Shown one piece after another: positions 51,366 through 62,940 of a stretch of 64,000 bases of DNA (positions are counted from its first letter, which is position 1; each line of letters begins with the position of its first letter). Both the position numbers and the translations under genes were made by a program. Source of the stretch: Augochlora pura (taxonomy: Eukaryota; Arthropoda; Insecta; Hymenoptera; Halictidae); the NCBI RefSeq assembly GCF_028453695.1, contig NC_135782.1, positions 3,534,001 through 3,598,000 on the forward strand, read 5' to 3'. The notes under the pieces were generated by a model, which saw nothing but the letters and a program-made list of their open reading frames with translations, was not told where the DNA came from and did no database searches.

Positions 51366-52235
51366 TTCAAAAAATCATAAAAAAATCCCAGGCCGTTTTA
51401 CGGGTATGTGCCTTCCGGAGTCGTAAAGTAGACACTTCCAGCTTCAATTTAAGCTACCCGAAGTCCAAATTCCTCCACGGGAAAGTATTTGAAATCTCGC
51501 CCAGAGTCCAAAAATGAGCCCCAGACGGCCTAATACCCCCGATGATTCGACTCAAAAAATCATAAAAAAATCCCGAGCCGTTTTACGGTAATGTACGTTC
51601 CGGATTCGTAAAGTAGACACTTNCAGCTTCAATTTAAGCTACCNGAAGTCCAAATTCCTCCACGGGAAAGTATTTGAAATCTCGCCCANAGNCCAAAANT
51701 GAGCCCNAGACGGCCTAATACCCCCGATGNTTCGNCTCAANAAATCATAAAAAAATCCCAAGCNGTTTTACGGGTATGTGCCTTCCGGAGTCGTAAAGTA
51801 GACACTTCCAGCTTCAATTTAAGCTACCCGAAGTCCAAATTCCTCCACGGGAAAGTATTTGAAATCTCGCCCAGAGCCCAAAAATGAGCCCCAGACGGCC
51901 TAATACCCCCGATGATTCGACTCAAAAAATCATAAAAAAATCCCAAGCTGTTTTACGGGTATGTGCCTTCCGGAGTCGTAAAGTAGACACTCCCAGCTTC
52001 AATTTAAGCTACCCGAAGTCCAAATTCCTCCACGGAAAGTATTTGAAATCTCGCCCAGAGTCCAAAATTGAGCCCCAGACGGCCTAATACCCCCGATGTT
52101 TCGTCTCAAAAAATCATAAAAAAAATCCCGGGCCGTTTTACGGTAATGTACGTTCCGGGGTCATAAAGTAGACACTTTCAGCTTCAATTTAAGATACTTG
52201 AAGTCCATATTGCTCCACGGGAAATTTGTTCAAAA
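51366..52235. repeat. 185-bp satellite-like tandem repeat, about 4.7 copies
   Basis: Copies start near 51366, 51551, 51736, 51921 and 52105 (spacing 185, 185, 185, 184). Each begins with CAAAAAATCATAAAAAAATC, has GTCGTAAAGTAGACACTTCC and CTTCAATTTAAGCTACCCGA in the middle, and ends with CGGCCTAATACCCCCGATG. Copies are highly similar. The second and third copies contain scattered single N, as expected when reads from near-identical copies were merged. The array ends about 175 bases upstream of the first visible Myrf exon. Confidence 0.96.
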
Positions 52236-52888
52236 TCATAAATCAATTACATGCAACTATACAAATATAATAATGAAACGAATGACTTCATCTGCAAAAA
52301 CTTATCTTTAATTTTCATAAACATTTTCTCTGAACAATATACATTACCATCGCACGAGAAACCAGAGAAAAGGTTGGTAAATTCGATTCGGCCGACTGGC
52401 AGCAAAACGCGATTCCCTAGAAATATGGACGACGCGCATCTTTACGTAATTGGAAAGTTCACGTTCATGTTTTTATTGATTTAGTCCTTAAAGTGACCGA
52501 TACCGGGAGCGTATATCACGTTCGAAAGCCAGCGCGATATCGCCATCTTTAGCGTATAATCACTCCACGGAAGAACAACCGTTGTCCGTCTACGCGCGTA
52601 AACATTTAGTAATTAACACGGCTCGCCGCTGGTATGGCTATATACGTACCGGCTCGAAGCGCGCATGCATTATACACACATCCGCTTATCTTTTTCCCCG
52701 CTATCGATCGTTTGATTAGATTAAACAGTGAAAGTGGTAAAGTCGAATCTATTACGGTGGCGAAAGTCGGATCGCCGTACAAGGGTGGCTCCACATTCCG
52801 ATCGAAATCCCCGGTCGAAATGAATTAAGCAGCAATTAAATGGTTTTTCTTTATCGCCGCTGCGATCGCGGATTTTTCATTCGTGTAA

Positions 52889-52988
52889 NNNNNNNNNNNN
52901 NNNNNNNNNNNNNNNNNNNNNNNNNNNNNNNNNNNNNNNNNNNNNNNNNNNNNNNNNNNNNNNNNNNNNNNNNNNNNNNNNNNNNNNN
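52889..52988. other. assembly gap (100 N)
   Basis: Exactly 100 N, a scaffold-gap placeholder, upstream of the visible Myrf exons. A missing exon could lie in it. Confidence 0.99.
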
Positions 52989-54013
52989 ATTGGTCCGCGT
53001 TTTTCGTCAATAACTCGTCAACGAAGCGTCGTAGAATATTTTCGCCAAGGAAAAAGTTGTTTCGAATCGGTCGAGGAATTGTTTAGTTTCATGTAGAGTA
53101 GGAATGTTTGGACACCCTGTATATTTCGCCTGGCGCAGGAATCCGCGCGATAGGTTCCATTTAGCGAGTCCTCCTTGATCGGATCGAGCCGATGGAATCG
53201 AGGCTTCATCGTCGAATTTGTACGTGCCGGCACGTGCGAGAGCAGAACTCTCTCTCTCTCTCTCTCGCTCTCTCGCTCTCTTGAGTATCGAACGGTCTGG
53301 CTCGATACGCAGGTATCTCGCGGCAAATTAATTTCGACGACACCTGCACAGCCAGCTCCCCCCGCTCAATTATAACACGATCTAGTAAACGAAACGGCGT
53401 TGCAACTGAGCTACTTAAACCGGCTGATAGATAAATTCGCCCCGGCGCGGCGCCGCGCCCGAATCTCCCGTATTAAACGACAATTTCCGGTGGAATCGCT
53501 TCCCGGAGAACGGCGGCCTCGAAACCGTCGTCAAAGCGCCGCGACGCTTGAAACGTTTTCTAACGAACCGGCGAAACGCGCGATCTAATTTCGACGACTG
53601 ATCCCCGGGGAACGGTCGTTAAAAGACAGCGATGGATATTTTTTTTTTCGGTGGCCTCGCTCCAGCGATTCGCTCTCTTTTTTTCCGCGAGAACTCTAGA
53701 GAGATATTTTGTAGATAGAAAAATTCTAGAGCCGTGGAATGGATATTTGTTATCCGGTGCACGGCTTTGTTTTATTTGGAATATTTCACCCTTTTAGGGG
53801 TGACTGAAAGAGTTCCGTAAAATATGTTGCGTTTGATCGATATAGTTTAAGAAATTGTTGCAAGGGAATTATAATGATTTTGTAAAGTCTGATAATTGGA
53901 AAGATTAAAGGGGAAGGAGAAATTAGAAGCAATTGTTGTTTCGTAGGAATATTTAAAAAATGTGGTGATATTAAATTTAGCTAGCGATGATATGTCGTTG
54001 TTCGGTGCTGAAA

Positions 54014-54195
54014 TGGTTAAACTGAATAAATTAAATAAAGCGGCACAAACTGAATAAACTAAATAAATTGAACAAATTGAACAAACTGAGTAAATTGAAC
54101 AAACTGAGTAAATTGAACAAATTGAGTAAATTGAACAAATTGAGTAAATTGAACAAATTGAACAAACTGAATAAATTGAATAAACTGAACGACCT
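54014..54195. repeat. 9/18-bp AT-rich tandem repeat
   Basis: Alternating AAATTGAAC and AAACTGAGT-type 9-mers repeat about 18-20 times, giving an 18-bp higher unit. The minus-strand open frame (LFNLLSLFNLF) is a by-product. Confidence 0.88.
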
Positions 54196-54439
54196 AAAAA
54201 AAATATAACATATGCCTCCTAGGTCTTCTGACATATTTTCACTATTTCGCACCGAAAACAAAGAAATGCTCTTAAATACACTTTTAAATTACGAAAGCAA
54301 AGGAAGCAGCACACGAATTCCAGCAAAGTCGATCAAAATCATCGGACAACCTTCGAGAAATTTTAGTTCCACCGATCGACCATCCTCCACGCTTCCCGTC
54401 GGTCTCCTAGGCTTCGTCCAGAAGTATAGAGAGCAAGAT

Positions 54440-54463
54440 AGAGAGAGAGAGAGAGAGAGAGAG
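54440..54463. repeat. GA microsatellite
   Basis: GA dinucleotide tract. Confidence 0.85.
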
Positions 54464-54941
54464 GGGTCGTTAATTTTTCGGAGTCCGCATAAAGTGGGTT
54501 TCGCGTGGGGATGGTTCGGTGTCGAGGTGGAACGGGGTAAAATTCATAGAAGCCGGTGGCGGAGAGCCTCGCCGGGTTACGAGGATCGTATAAAGGAATT
54601 ATGCCCGGGGAGCAATGACTCGGGTTTATGTTAACAGCGGCGCATCTCGCGCGCCGCTTCCCGTTCACGTGTACACTCGGTACGAGAAGCCACTTCCGTT
54701 CGATCTGCGGCAGCCCTGAAACCTAAGGAAGCCCTCGCGTCCCCTCCCCCCTTCGCCCTCTCTCTCTCTCCGCGTCCCTTCTGCGCCCAGGCAGCCACCC
54801 CGAGCACCCGAACACACAGAGAGAGGGCGGCAGTCACTTAGGCTTCAGGCGCGTAAACATAAGCGCGCGAGAGCATCCGCTTAGGAATATGATGGTAATT
54901 TACGGTGGTTTCGGGTATGCGAGCATCCGGGTTACCCGGGG

Positions 54942-54973
<32 letters not shown>

Positions 54974-55949
54974 TTCACTATCTCTCCCTCCCGTGTTCGC
55001 TGCATCGTAAACGGGCTACTTTGCCAGCCGAAGCAGCCGCCCCCGCGTCTCCTCCCGATACCGTCCTCCAGATCCTCCCGAAGACTCCGCCGGCTACATG
55101 TCGTTAGTAAATTATAAGCGGTTTCGGGAATGAGCGCAGATGGAATCCTATATTCCGTCGCCTCGGACCCGGATTTATGGCTTTAATTGAGGGGAGCTAT
55201 TGTCGTTTAACAGCTGTCGCGCGAGTCACCCTACGAATTTATGGGGCTAAGATCGCTGTGGCGTGCGTTGGATCCCGGAGGCAGATGTTTTCACGGTGAC
55301 ACGACCACCTAGTGGTTCCTTTTATCGGTCGACGGGGATTACCTGTGTTTCGACGGAAATACACCGATGTTAACCCCTTGCACTGTCGCTCCTTTTGTGC
55401 TGCGACGATTCAACTCGTACCTAATAATTTTCCTAGTAGTGTCAGACAATATTTTTGTTCTATATTGTCTTCATTTATCTTCGTTTCTATATTTACAGAG
55501 GAGAATTTATTTTTACTTTATCGTAGAAGAGAGAGAAATTAATGATATTTATATTTAATATTTAATTCCTACATCTGGCAACCGATGCTGAGAATTTTCA
55601 TTTTGCATAAAGATCCACAGTTTAATCATTAACTAACCGCACTACTATAAATTCCACAGCAAGTGTTTCCATCTTACCAAGATGGTTTGGTATTTCTGTC
55701 TTTTTTCCGTCTTATTTATTTCTGCCTTATTCCCAGCCCTTTCTGATATTTCAAACACCATCAGCCGCAATAATTTACCTTTAAACCCGTCCCCCAAAAA
55801 CCCCAATCTCGCGATACCGGCACGGCGAGTCGCTGATAGGCGTCGCCCGAAAAATCGTCGGGCGTCGAGGCGACCGAATCCTAAAATTTCGAAAGAACGA
55901 GTGCCATCCTCCGCGGTCCATTCCCGCGGACACGCCATCCGCCGGAACG

Positions 55950-55952
<3 letters not shown>

Positions 55953-55982
<30 letters not shown>
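55953..55982. repeat. CT microsatellite
   Basis: Pure CT dinucleotide tract. Confidence 0.88.
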
Positions 55983-55984
<2 letters not shown>

Positions 55985-56377
55985 GTGCGAAAATACGAGC
56001 TGCGGTCCACGAAATTCTCGGTATCACGGTTGACAATCTAACGCGCGGCCAACACTTACGTCCCCCGCCCCTCTGTTTATTTTACAAGCGGGCCGGAAGT
56101 TTTCCGCGGCGAGAGCGCGCGCCGTATATTCGGCAAGTTTGCGGCCGGTCGTCCTCCCGCGCGAACTCGTTCCAAAAACAATTCCATATCTCGCGGCGAG
56201 CGTCGCGTTTTGGGGCTGTTTTCTGCCGCGTTTTGAGGCAGTTTTCCGCGGTGTTTCGAGGCAGTTTTCCGCGGTGTTTCCGTCGCGCGATCAATCGACC
56301 GTGGTGTGCCCCACCGCTCCGAGTCGGCCGAGACAAATGCTAGAAAGCCGAGACGAACGTGCCGAGTGAAAGAAGAA

Positions 56378-56877
56378 GGTTGCAGAGGATGGCGCGACGG
56401 GGTTGCAGAATCGCGCGAAGGGGTTGCAGAGAATCGCAAGACGGGGTTGCAGAGAATCTTGCGAAGGTGGTTGCAGAGAATCGCAAGACGGGGTGGCAGA
56501 GAATCTTGCGAAGGTGGTTGCAGAGAATTTTGCGAAGGGGGTTGCAGAGAATCTTGCGAAGAGGGTTGCAGAGAATCTTGCGAAGGGGGTTACAGAGAAT
56601 CTTGCGAAGAGGGTTGCAGGGAATCTTGCGAAGAGGGTTGCAGAATTTTGCAAAGGCGGTTGCAGAATCTTGCGAGGGTGGTTACAGAGAATTTTGCGAA
56701 GGGGGTTGCAGAGAATCTTGCGAACGGGGTTGCAGAATCTTGCGAAGGGGGTTGCAGAGAATCTTGCGAAGGGGGTTGCAGAGAATCTTGCGAAGGGGGT
56801 TGCAGAGAATCTTGCAAAGGTAGTTACGGAGAATCTTGCAAAGGCGGTTGCAGAGAATCGCGCGAAGGGTGTCGCAG
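56378..56877. repeat. 24-bp tandem array, about 20 copies, open in five frames
   Basis: About twenty copies of a 24-bp unit starting GTTGCAGAGAATCTTGCGAA followed by GGGG; a few units are shortened by 3-6 bases. The unit is eight codons and has no stop in any plus frame or in the main minus frame. It therefore gives overlapping open frames of 154-271 codons (GCRESCEG, LQRILRRG and VAENLAKG repeats on plus; FARFSATP on minus). No splice or start signal favours any of them, so it is annotated as a repeat. Confidence 0.93.
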
Positions 56878-57509
56878 GAGCTCGCGCTACGGAGCGACGA
56901 AGCGAGCGGATTCCCGAACCCGCGCCGACCGGATCCGGTCCGCCTGCAATTTCCTCGCGACCGGGTCGCCCCGACGCCTCTCCCCGTAGGTGGAATACCT
57001 TAACCGGACTAGTGTGAGAATTTAGTTGAGCCCATTTCGGGGAACCCCGGGCTTCCGAGTTAACCACCCCCGGATCCCATCCCTTTCCCTCCCGTGCCCT
57101 GGCCATCGGACGACCCTTATTTCGGCACGCTCGAGCGTGAAGAAAACGGCGCGTTCGCCTCCCATTCCCGGATCTGGATATTCGCGGGAAACGAGCTAAA
57201 GCGAATTTCTTGAGGAAATGGAACCTCGGAGGGGGCTCTCTCTCTTTCTCTCTCTCTCTTCCTCTCGTTCTCGCGTTCTTTCTCTATCTCTCTGTCTATT
57301 TTGGAGGGAGGACCGCCATCGCGCGCCATTTCTCAAAGACTCTACGGTGGACGCGAAATTTCGTCGCCTCGAACCCCCTCAGACCGTTCGTACTTCTACA
57401 GGGTGTCCTCTGAAATGGCGGTATATATTTCTGTATCGAATTTCGGTATCGTAGCTTACGCATACCCTTGTTCAATAAATATCAGATTTTCTGATTTTTG
57501 CTTAGCAAA

Positions 57510-57617
57510 TTTTTCATTTACAAAGCAATTTTATATTACAATTTTTTATATTGCAATTTTTATATTGCAATTTTTATATTGCAAATTTTTCATTTACAAA
57601 GCGATTTTATATTACAT
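57510..57617. repeat. AT-rich direct repeat pair around a 15-bp array
   Basis: Two copies of a roughly 31-bp stretch (TTCATTTACAAAGC then GATTTTATATTACA or CAATTTTATATTACA) flank three copies of ATTTTTATATTGCA. Confidence 0.8.
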
Positions 57618-58479
57618 CGCCAAATGTTTGATTAGAATTAATGAAACATGAAAACGTTGATAAAGTAATTGCTGTAAAATACCGTCGAACTCTTCGGTAC
57701 CAATTTGATTGAACACTATACTCTATACTCTGCCGCTGTAAGACTCGGGGGTTGTTGGCGCGGGGCAGCGAAAGCGTCGAGCATCGGGAACGAGCCAAAA
57801 AACGCTGACGCCCGGCGTACGCTTATCCACCGCAGAAGCGAACGAACCCCGAGACCTGACCCAGTTATCTCACACCCCTTTTCCCGAAGATAAACGAATT
57901 CCTCCATCTGCGAGCCGCCACCCTCCCGACCGACCGTCGCGCGCCCGATACCCAATAACGCGATTTCCGGTAACCCGCAGCGACGACACAGTTCAACAGA
58001 ACCCCTGGCTCACCCCGCCTCCCGCGCGCCGCTTTAAATAACATTAATACCAAAAACTCGCTAGACTTTTAATCGCCGGCGTCGCGCAGCACGTTCCATC
58101 GCGGCTGCGACCGCCCCCGCGACCTACCCCTCCGCTGCCCTCGTCGCTCCGTCACCGTCGCTACTTTCAATCATTGAAAAAGTTCGTCTGCCTCGAAAAC
58201 TCGTTTCCCCTCCCCGCCGCCGCTTCCGCCCGCGCCCCGCTCCTTCCCCTACCACGTTTTTTCAATTTACCTTCGGGCCAATCGTCGCTGACAGTGGAGC
58301 GGCGAGGAGAGCCCGGCGAAGGGTGGAACGGCGGCGGGGGAGGGTGGAGGGGCGACGATCGAAAAGTCTCGAAAGTTTCGAGCTAATTTGATTTATCGTC
58401 GCAGCCACTTGAGATTCGCGACCCGGCCACTCGTTCCGCCGTCGCCCCCCCTCCCCCCCCCCCCCTCCTCTTTCGCCTT

Positions 58480-58870
58480 CTTCTGCCTTTTCGACTTCTA
58501 TTTCAGCTTCTTCTTTCACTCTTCCTCCTTTTTCTTCTTCATCTTCTTAGTCTTCTTTCTCGACGCCTTCTTCGTCTTCTTCTTATCATTTTCCTTCGCA
58601 GCCTTCGTCGTCTTCTTCTTATCATTTTCCTTCTTCGTCTGACTTCGTCTTCTTCTTATCATTTTCCTTCGTCGTCTGACTTCGTCTTCTTCTTATCAAT
58701 TTCCTTCGCAGCCTTCTTCGTCTTCTACTTATCATTTTCCTTCGTCGCCTTCTTCGTCTTCTTCTTCGTCATCTTCTTCTAATCCTCTTTCTTCGGCGCC
58801 CTTCGTCTTTGTCTTCTTCTTCTACTTATCCTTTTCCTTCGTCATCTTCTCTTATCCTTCGTCGTCTTCT
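58480..58870. repeat. pyrimidine-rich TTC/GTC composite repeat
   Basis: Repeated CTTCGTCTTCTTCTTATCAT and TTTCCTTCGTC blocks, with an average unit of about 33-45 bp. The strand asymmetry is extreme (almost no A or G). The Phe/Ser-rich open frames are artefacts. Confidence 0.87.
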
Positions 58871-61358
58871 TCCTCGTTCTTTCAGCTCCGTCTTCAGCTC
58901 CGAAGAAATTGGTGTAGGTCGCGGATTCGGTCGGGCCACGCTCGCAGCCGGAAAAGGTTGGAACAGGAACAACCCCCTAACCACCCGGAATTTATTATTG
59001 ATTTCGCCGTGTCACCAAATACTGTCCCCCACGTTTCCTCCCCCTTGTGAGCGGCGGGGGAGAGAGTCGACTGGCTGGATCCGATTGATAAAGGACACCC
59101 CCCATAGCTCTCGTGACTTTCACTTCGATGAGAAGCAACGGGAAGAATGACGGGCTGCCGAATCTTTCGAGCGTTTCTCGTTTATTTCTATATCGAGATA
59201 AAAATTAATTCTTCTGTTATCAAAATCTAGGAACAAAATTACATAAAGACAATAGAAAAAAAGCAAACATCGTCCGGTTCTATTATAACAAATATTAAAA
59301 GCAGATAAGTGCCGATCGCCGCGTTGCGAGAAGAATGGCATTTTAAAGGTTTAAATGAAGCCAGAAGATTGATCGGTTAAATACGATATATCCTGTCTAA
59401 AGAACTCCGTCGGCGAACAATATGCCCGGCGAAATCGCATTCATACAGTCCGACCAAAAATGATCGCCGATTAAACAGAGAGTATCCTCCGAAGGAAGAC
59501 TAATCGCCCCTCTGCAATAAAAGGCCTTCGATTCGAGGAAACAATGCGTCTTCGGGGGGATTTTCGCGGCGAGTTGGCGCGTCACCGCGCGCGCGCGCGC
59601 TTTTTGCCGCGGACGGCCGTGAATTAATCAGCCACGGTTTATACGGCGCGCCGACAATGGCGGGAAAAAAATAGCAGAGAATTAAACGAGAAGCGTCGAC
59701 AAAAGGCGCGGAAAAGACATAAAGGCCGACAAAAGGAAACGAGCGTTGAATCGACGCGGCTCGCCTGGCAACATCGCGCCGGGACCGAAACCGGAAGACA
59801 GTGATGAATTATCGGTATGCGAGCGGCATACGCGGGAAACGAACGCGCGCCGGGTTCGGCTTGTCGCTTAACCCGCTCCTCGGCGCTCCGTTGCCGGAGC
59901 TAAATCGCTCGCGCACGTGGCAACCGTATCCACCGTGTTCACCTGGCAACGCTGCTTCCAATATTCGAACGTCGGACGGCGCGACGTTTCGCTCGAGACC
60001 GCGCGATAATCGACGGTTTTACCGTGCCGTAATTGTTTACCCCTTTCAAAACCCTTGCCCTGCCGCGGCGAGACGAAAGTTGGTTGTAACAGCTTGTTGA
60101 GTAGGAATTTTAATTTATTTTTTAATGTTGGAATAGAATTGGCATTTAATATTGGAATAAAATTAGCATTTAATATTGAAGTAAAATGGTCCTTCAATAT
60201 TAGGTTAAAATTCTAATTTCCTGTTCGTTAATGTTTCAGTATAAATTAATTGACATTTAAAAGGAAATATTAATTAAAAGGAAATTTAATTTAAGAATGG
60301 TACATTAAAGGGTTAATCATTCCCTTAAAATCTTCCCTTAATAATCTATGCAGTCGAAATTATTTTAGTTCAAAATCTAAAATAATTCTTTCGACAAAGT
60401 AGAACAAAACATTGTAACCAAATATTATTTCCATTACAAAAGACATCAATATTCCTACTTATATAATATTAATAACTAATCCTATCTATATTGCTATATC
60501 CATCTCTATAAATGAAATAAAACTTAACACCGGCACCAAAAGTTCAAAATATTTCATTAAATTATCGCGCGCACTGTTCCACCGTTTGTTACTAAAAACC
60601 GGTAACTCGCAGGTAATTACAACGATTTATTCGATCGACCAACTCAGCCGGAACCGGTTTGGTCGACCGTATCCACGAAGCGTTAACGAATAAAGCTAAA
60701 ACAAGCGCGGGAAAGGGGTTGGCCCGCCTCTATTCACCGTAGGAAAATCCGAGAAAGTTAAACGGGAACAAAAGAATAATAATTCTCCTCGTTAATCCGG
60801 CGTACCGAACACGGTAACACCGCGGACGGTTAAAGTGCCGGAATTTCTATGGGCGACGGCGCTTTAGTTCCGTTAGAGACGGCACGATATAATTGACGAA
60901 ACGAAGCGGTCCGGGTCTCGGCCCGCGAGACCAGTTTAATTAGAGTCCACGTTTGCCCGGTTACTTTCCAACGGGCGGCCGGACCCGGGGAAGATCAACA
61001 GCAATTACGTCGCGTTGGAGCCGGTACCTCGGTATCGGCGCGGTTTCGCGATACTAGCGAGTTCACCACCCGTTCCTTCCTAGCGATCCTTAAGGGGCGA
61101 AGGAAGGGTTTTTCGTTCGCTGCGGCTTCCGGATGCAGCGTTTGCTTCGCGGTGGTTCGCCGCTGCTTTAACGTCGACCGGTGTAAGCAAACTGTGCTTC
61201 GTCCGGCCAGAGCTGACCTCGGCTCAAGGAAGACGATAGTTTGCTACCCAGCTAGCCACCAAGATATCGCGGGCACCAAAACGGATGGTGTTTCGAGGTG
61301 GCTTCGTCTTTTAGGCGAGTCAATCGCGCGGACCTGAAAGAGATCGAGTCTAGCGCTG

Positions 61359-61412
61359 GTGGCCCCGCCTCCTTGTGGCCCCGCCTCCTTGTGGCCCCGC
61401 CTCCTCGTGGCC
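61359..61412. repeat. 16-bp GC-rich tandem repeat, 3.5 copies
   Basis: Copies of GTGGCCCCGCCTCCTT start at 61359, 61375 and 61391, with a partial fourth. Confidence 0.92.
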
Positions 61413-62763
61413 CCCGCTGGCACCGCGGTGTCGGGAATACCATTCACGGCGGCTAAGCGGGCCGCTTCCTAACCTGGAATTCCTTCCTGGATCTTCCCCC
61501 CGGATGACCCTTAAACGAAGACTAGTAATAATAGGCTAAACAGCCTGGCACGAGGAGCCAGCGCTCGCGCTCAGACGTAACCTCAAATAAAACACTGTCC
61601 GCTACCCAGCGGACTCGAGAATCCACCTCCCCAAGTTCCTCACGCGCTCCGCCTCGCGATCACTGTAACGATCCGCTTGCCGCGCGCGAAGAATAAGAAG
61701 CGAGGCGCGAACTGGCAATGACGCCCGGCTGACGAGGAGGGCGGCAGAAGGGCGCGGCGGTCGGATTCACCTAATCCTAAGTAAACGGGCGGCCGCCTCC
61801 TCCTCACCGCCACCTTCTCGCGCAGCTACCTGTGTCTGATCAAACATTTGTCTTTGCTACTCGGTTGATTAAACGCTCGCCGAGTTTATATTGCATTCGA
61901 GAACGGCGCCGACGGTAACCGGTTCGATCCGGTGCGTGTCGCGGGAGACGTCCGACGAGGATCTCTTGGATCGGATGGAGGGAACGAGGTGGCTGGGGAA
62001 CGGAGCGAAGGGTGCTGGGAACAAGGGAGACATCGTCGGGTTGGGATGGTGATTCTTGAAGGCTCGAGAGTTGAAATATTGTCCTTTAACAATTAAAAAA
62101 GCCAGATCCCATGATATTAAATAATTTTTTAATAATTCTTGAATAAAGTAATTTTGATGCATTTTCTTTGATCTTGAGACCGAAGAACAATTTTACAATT
62201 TTACAAATGTAACTTCTCTCATCGAAAACAACGCTGTTAAAAAATTAACTGTAAAAAAAGAATCGCCGAATATCCTAGCACAAAAGTTCGAAAAAAAAAT
62301 AGATTATCGTTCTTTTCTAATTTTTCCTCGTGCGCATTTTACACCGATATATTATTTATCAGTCGATGCTGTAAATCAGCCGGTTTATTTAGGACGATTT
62401 ATTACAGGACAGCGTTGTTACGCGAGAACATGTGGCCGATGTTAATAAATTTGCGAGGAGCTTCGTTACACCGATCCGCGCGCACGCACGTACACGCACA
62501 CATGCGTGCGCGCACGGTATATTTGATTTATATTTACAGTTTGAAAATAGCAGGAAAATTTACGAAGCTGCAGTTTATTATTTAGTTAACGCGATAACCG
62601 TGTTTATACGAATCAAGATGTAATTTCACTGTTTCACGTCGACAACGAGGAATTGTTGCAAAAATTTTGTTGCTGCGTAAACGCGATTTATCTGCTCCTA
62701 CGAAATGATTTACATGCTTTAAATGTTGCTTGATTTATGTGTACGTGTATTATACTTTATGTA

Positions 62764-62940
62764 TAGTAATGTACCAACGTTGCTAGATTTATATATACAT
62801 ATACTATACTATATATATATAGTAATATACCAACGTTGCTAGATTTATATATACATATACTATACACATATACTATACTATAGTAATATACCAACGTTGC
62901 TAGATTCATATACACATATACTATACTATGACATATAATA
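62764..62940. repeat. 56-61-bp AT-rich tandem repeat, 3 copies
   Basis: Three copies of a unit starting TAGTAATATACCAACGTTGC and continuing TAGATTTATATATACATATA, at 62764, 62820 and 62881. Confidence 0.9.

Noticed and set aside
56291..57106. 271-codon minus-strand open frame as a gene
   Set aside because: Entirely due to the 24-bp repeat, which is open in several frames at once. Annotated as a repeat instead.
61915..61935. GGTTCGATCC box suggesting a tRNA gene
   Set aside because: No matching A box or acceptor stem at the right distance, and no cloverleaf can be drawn.
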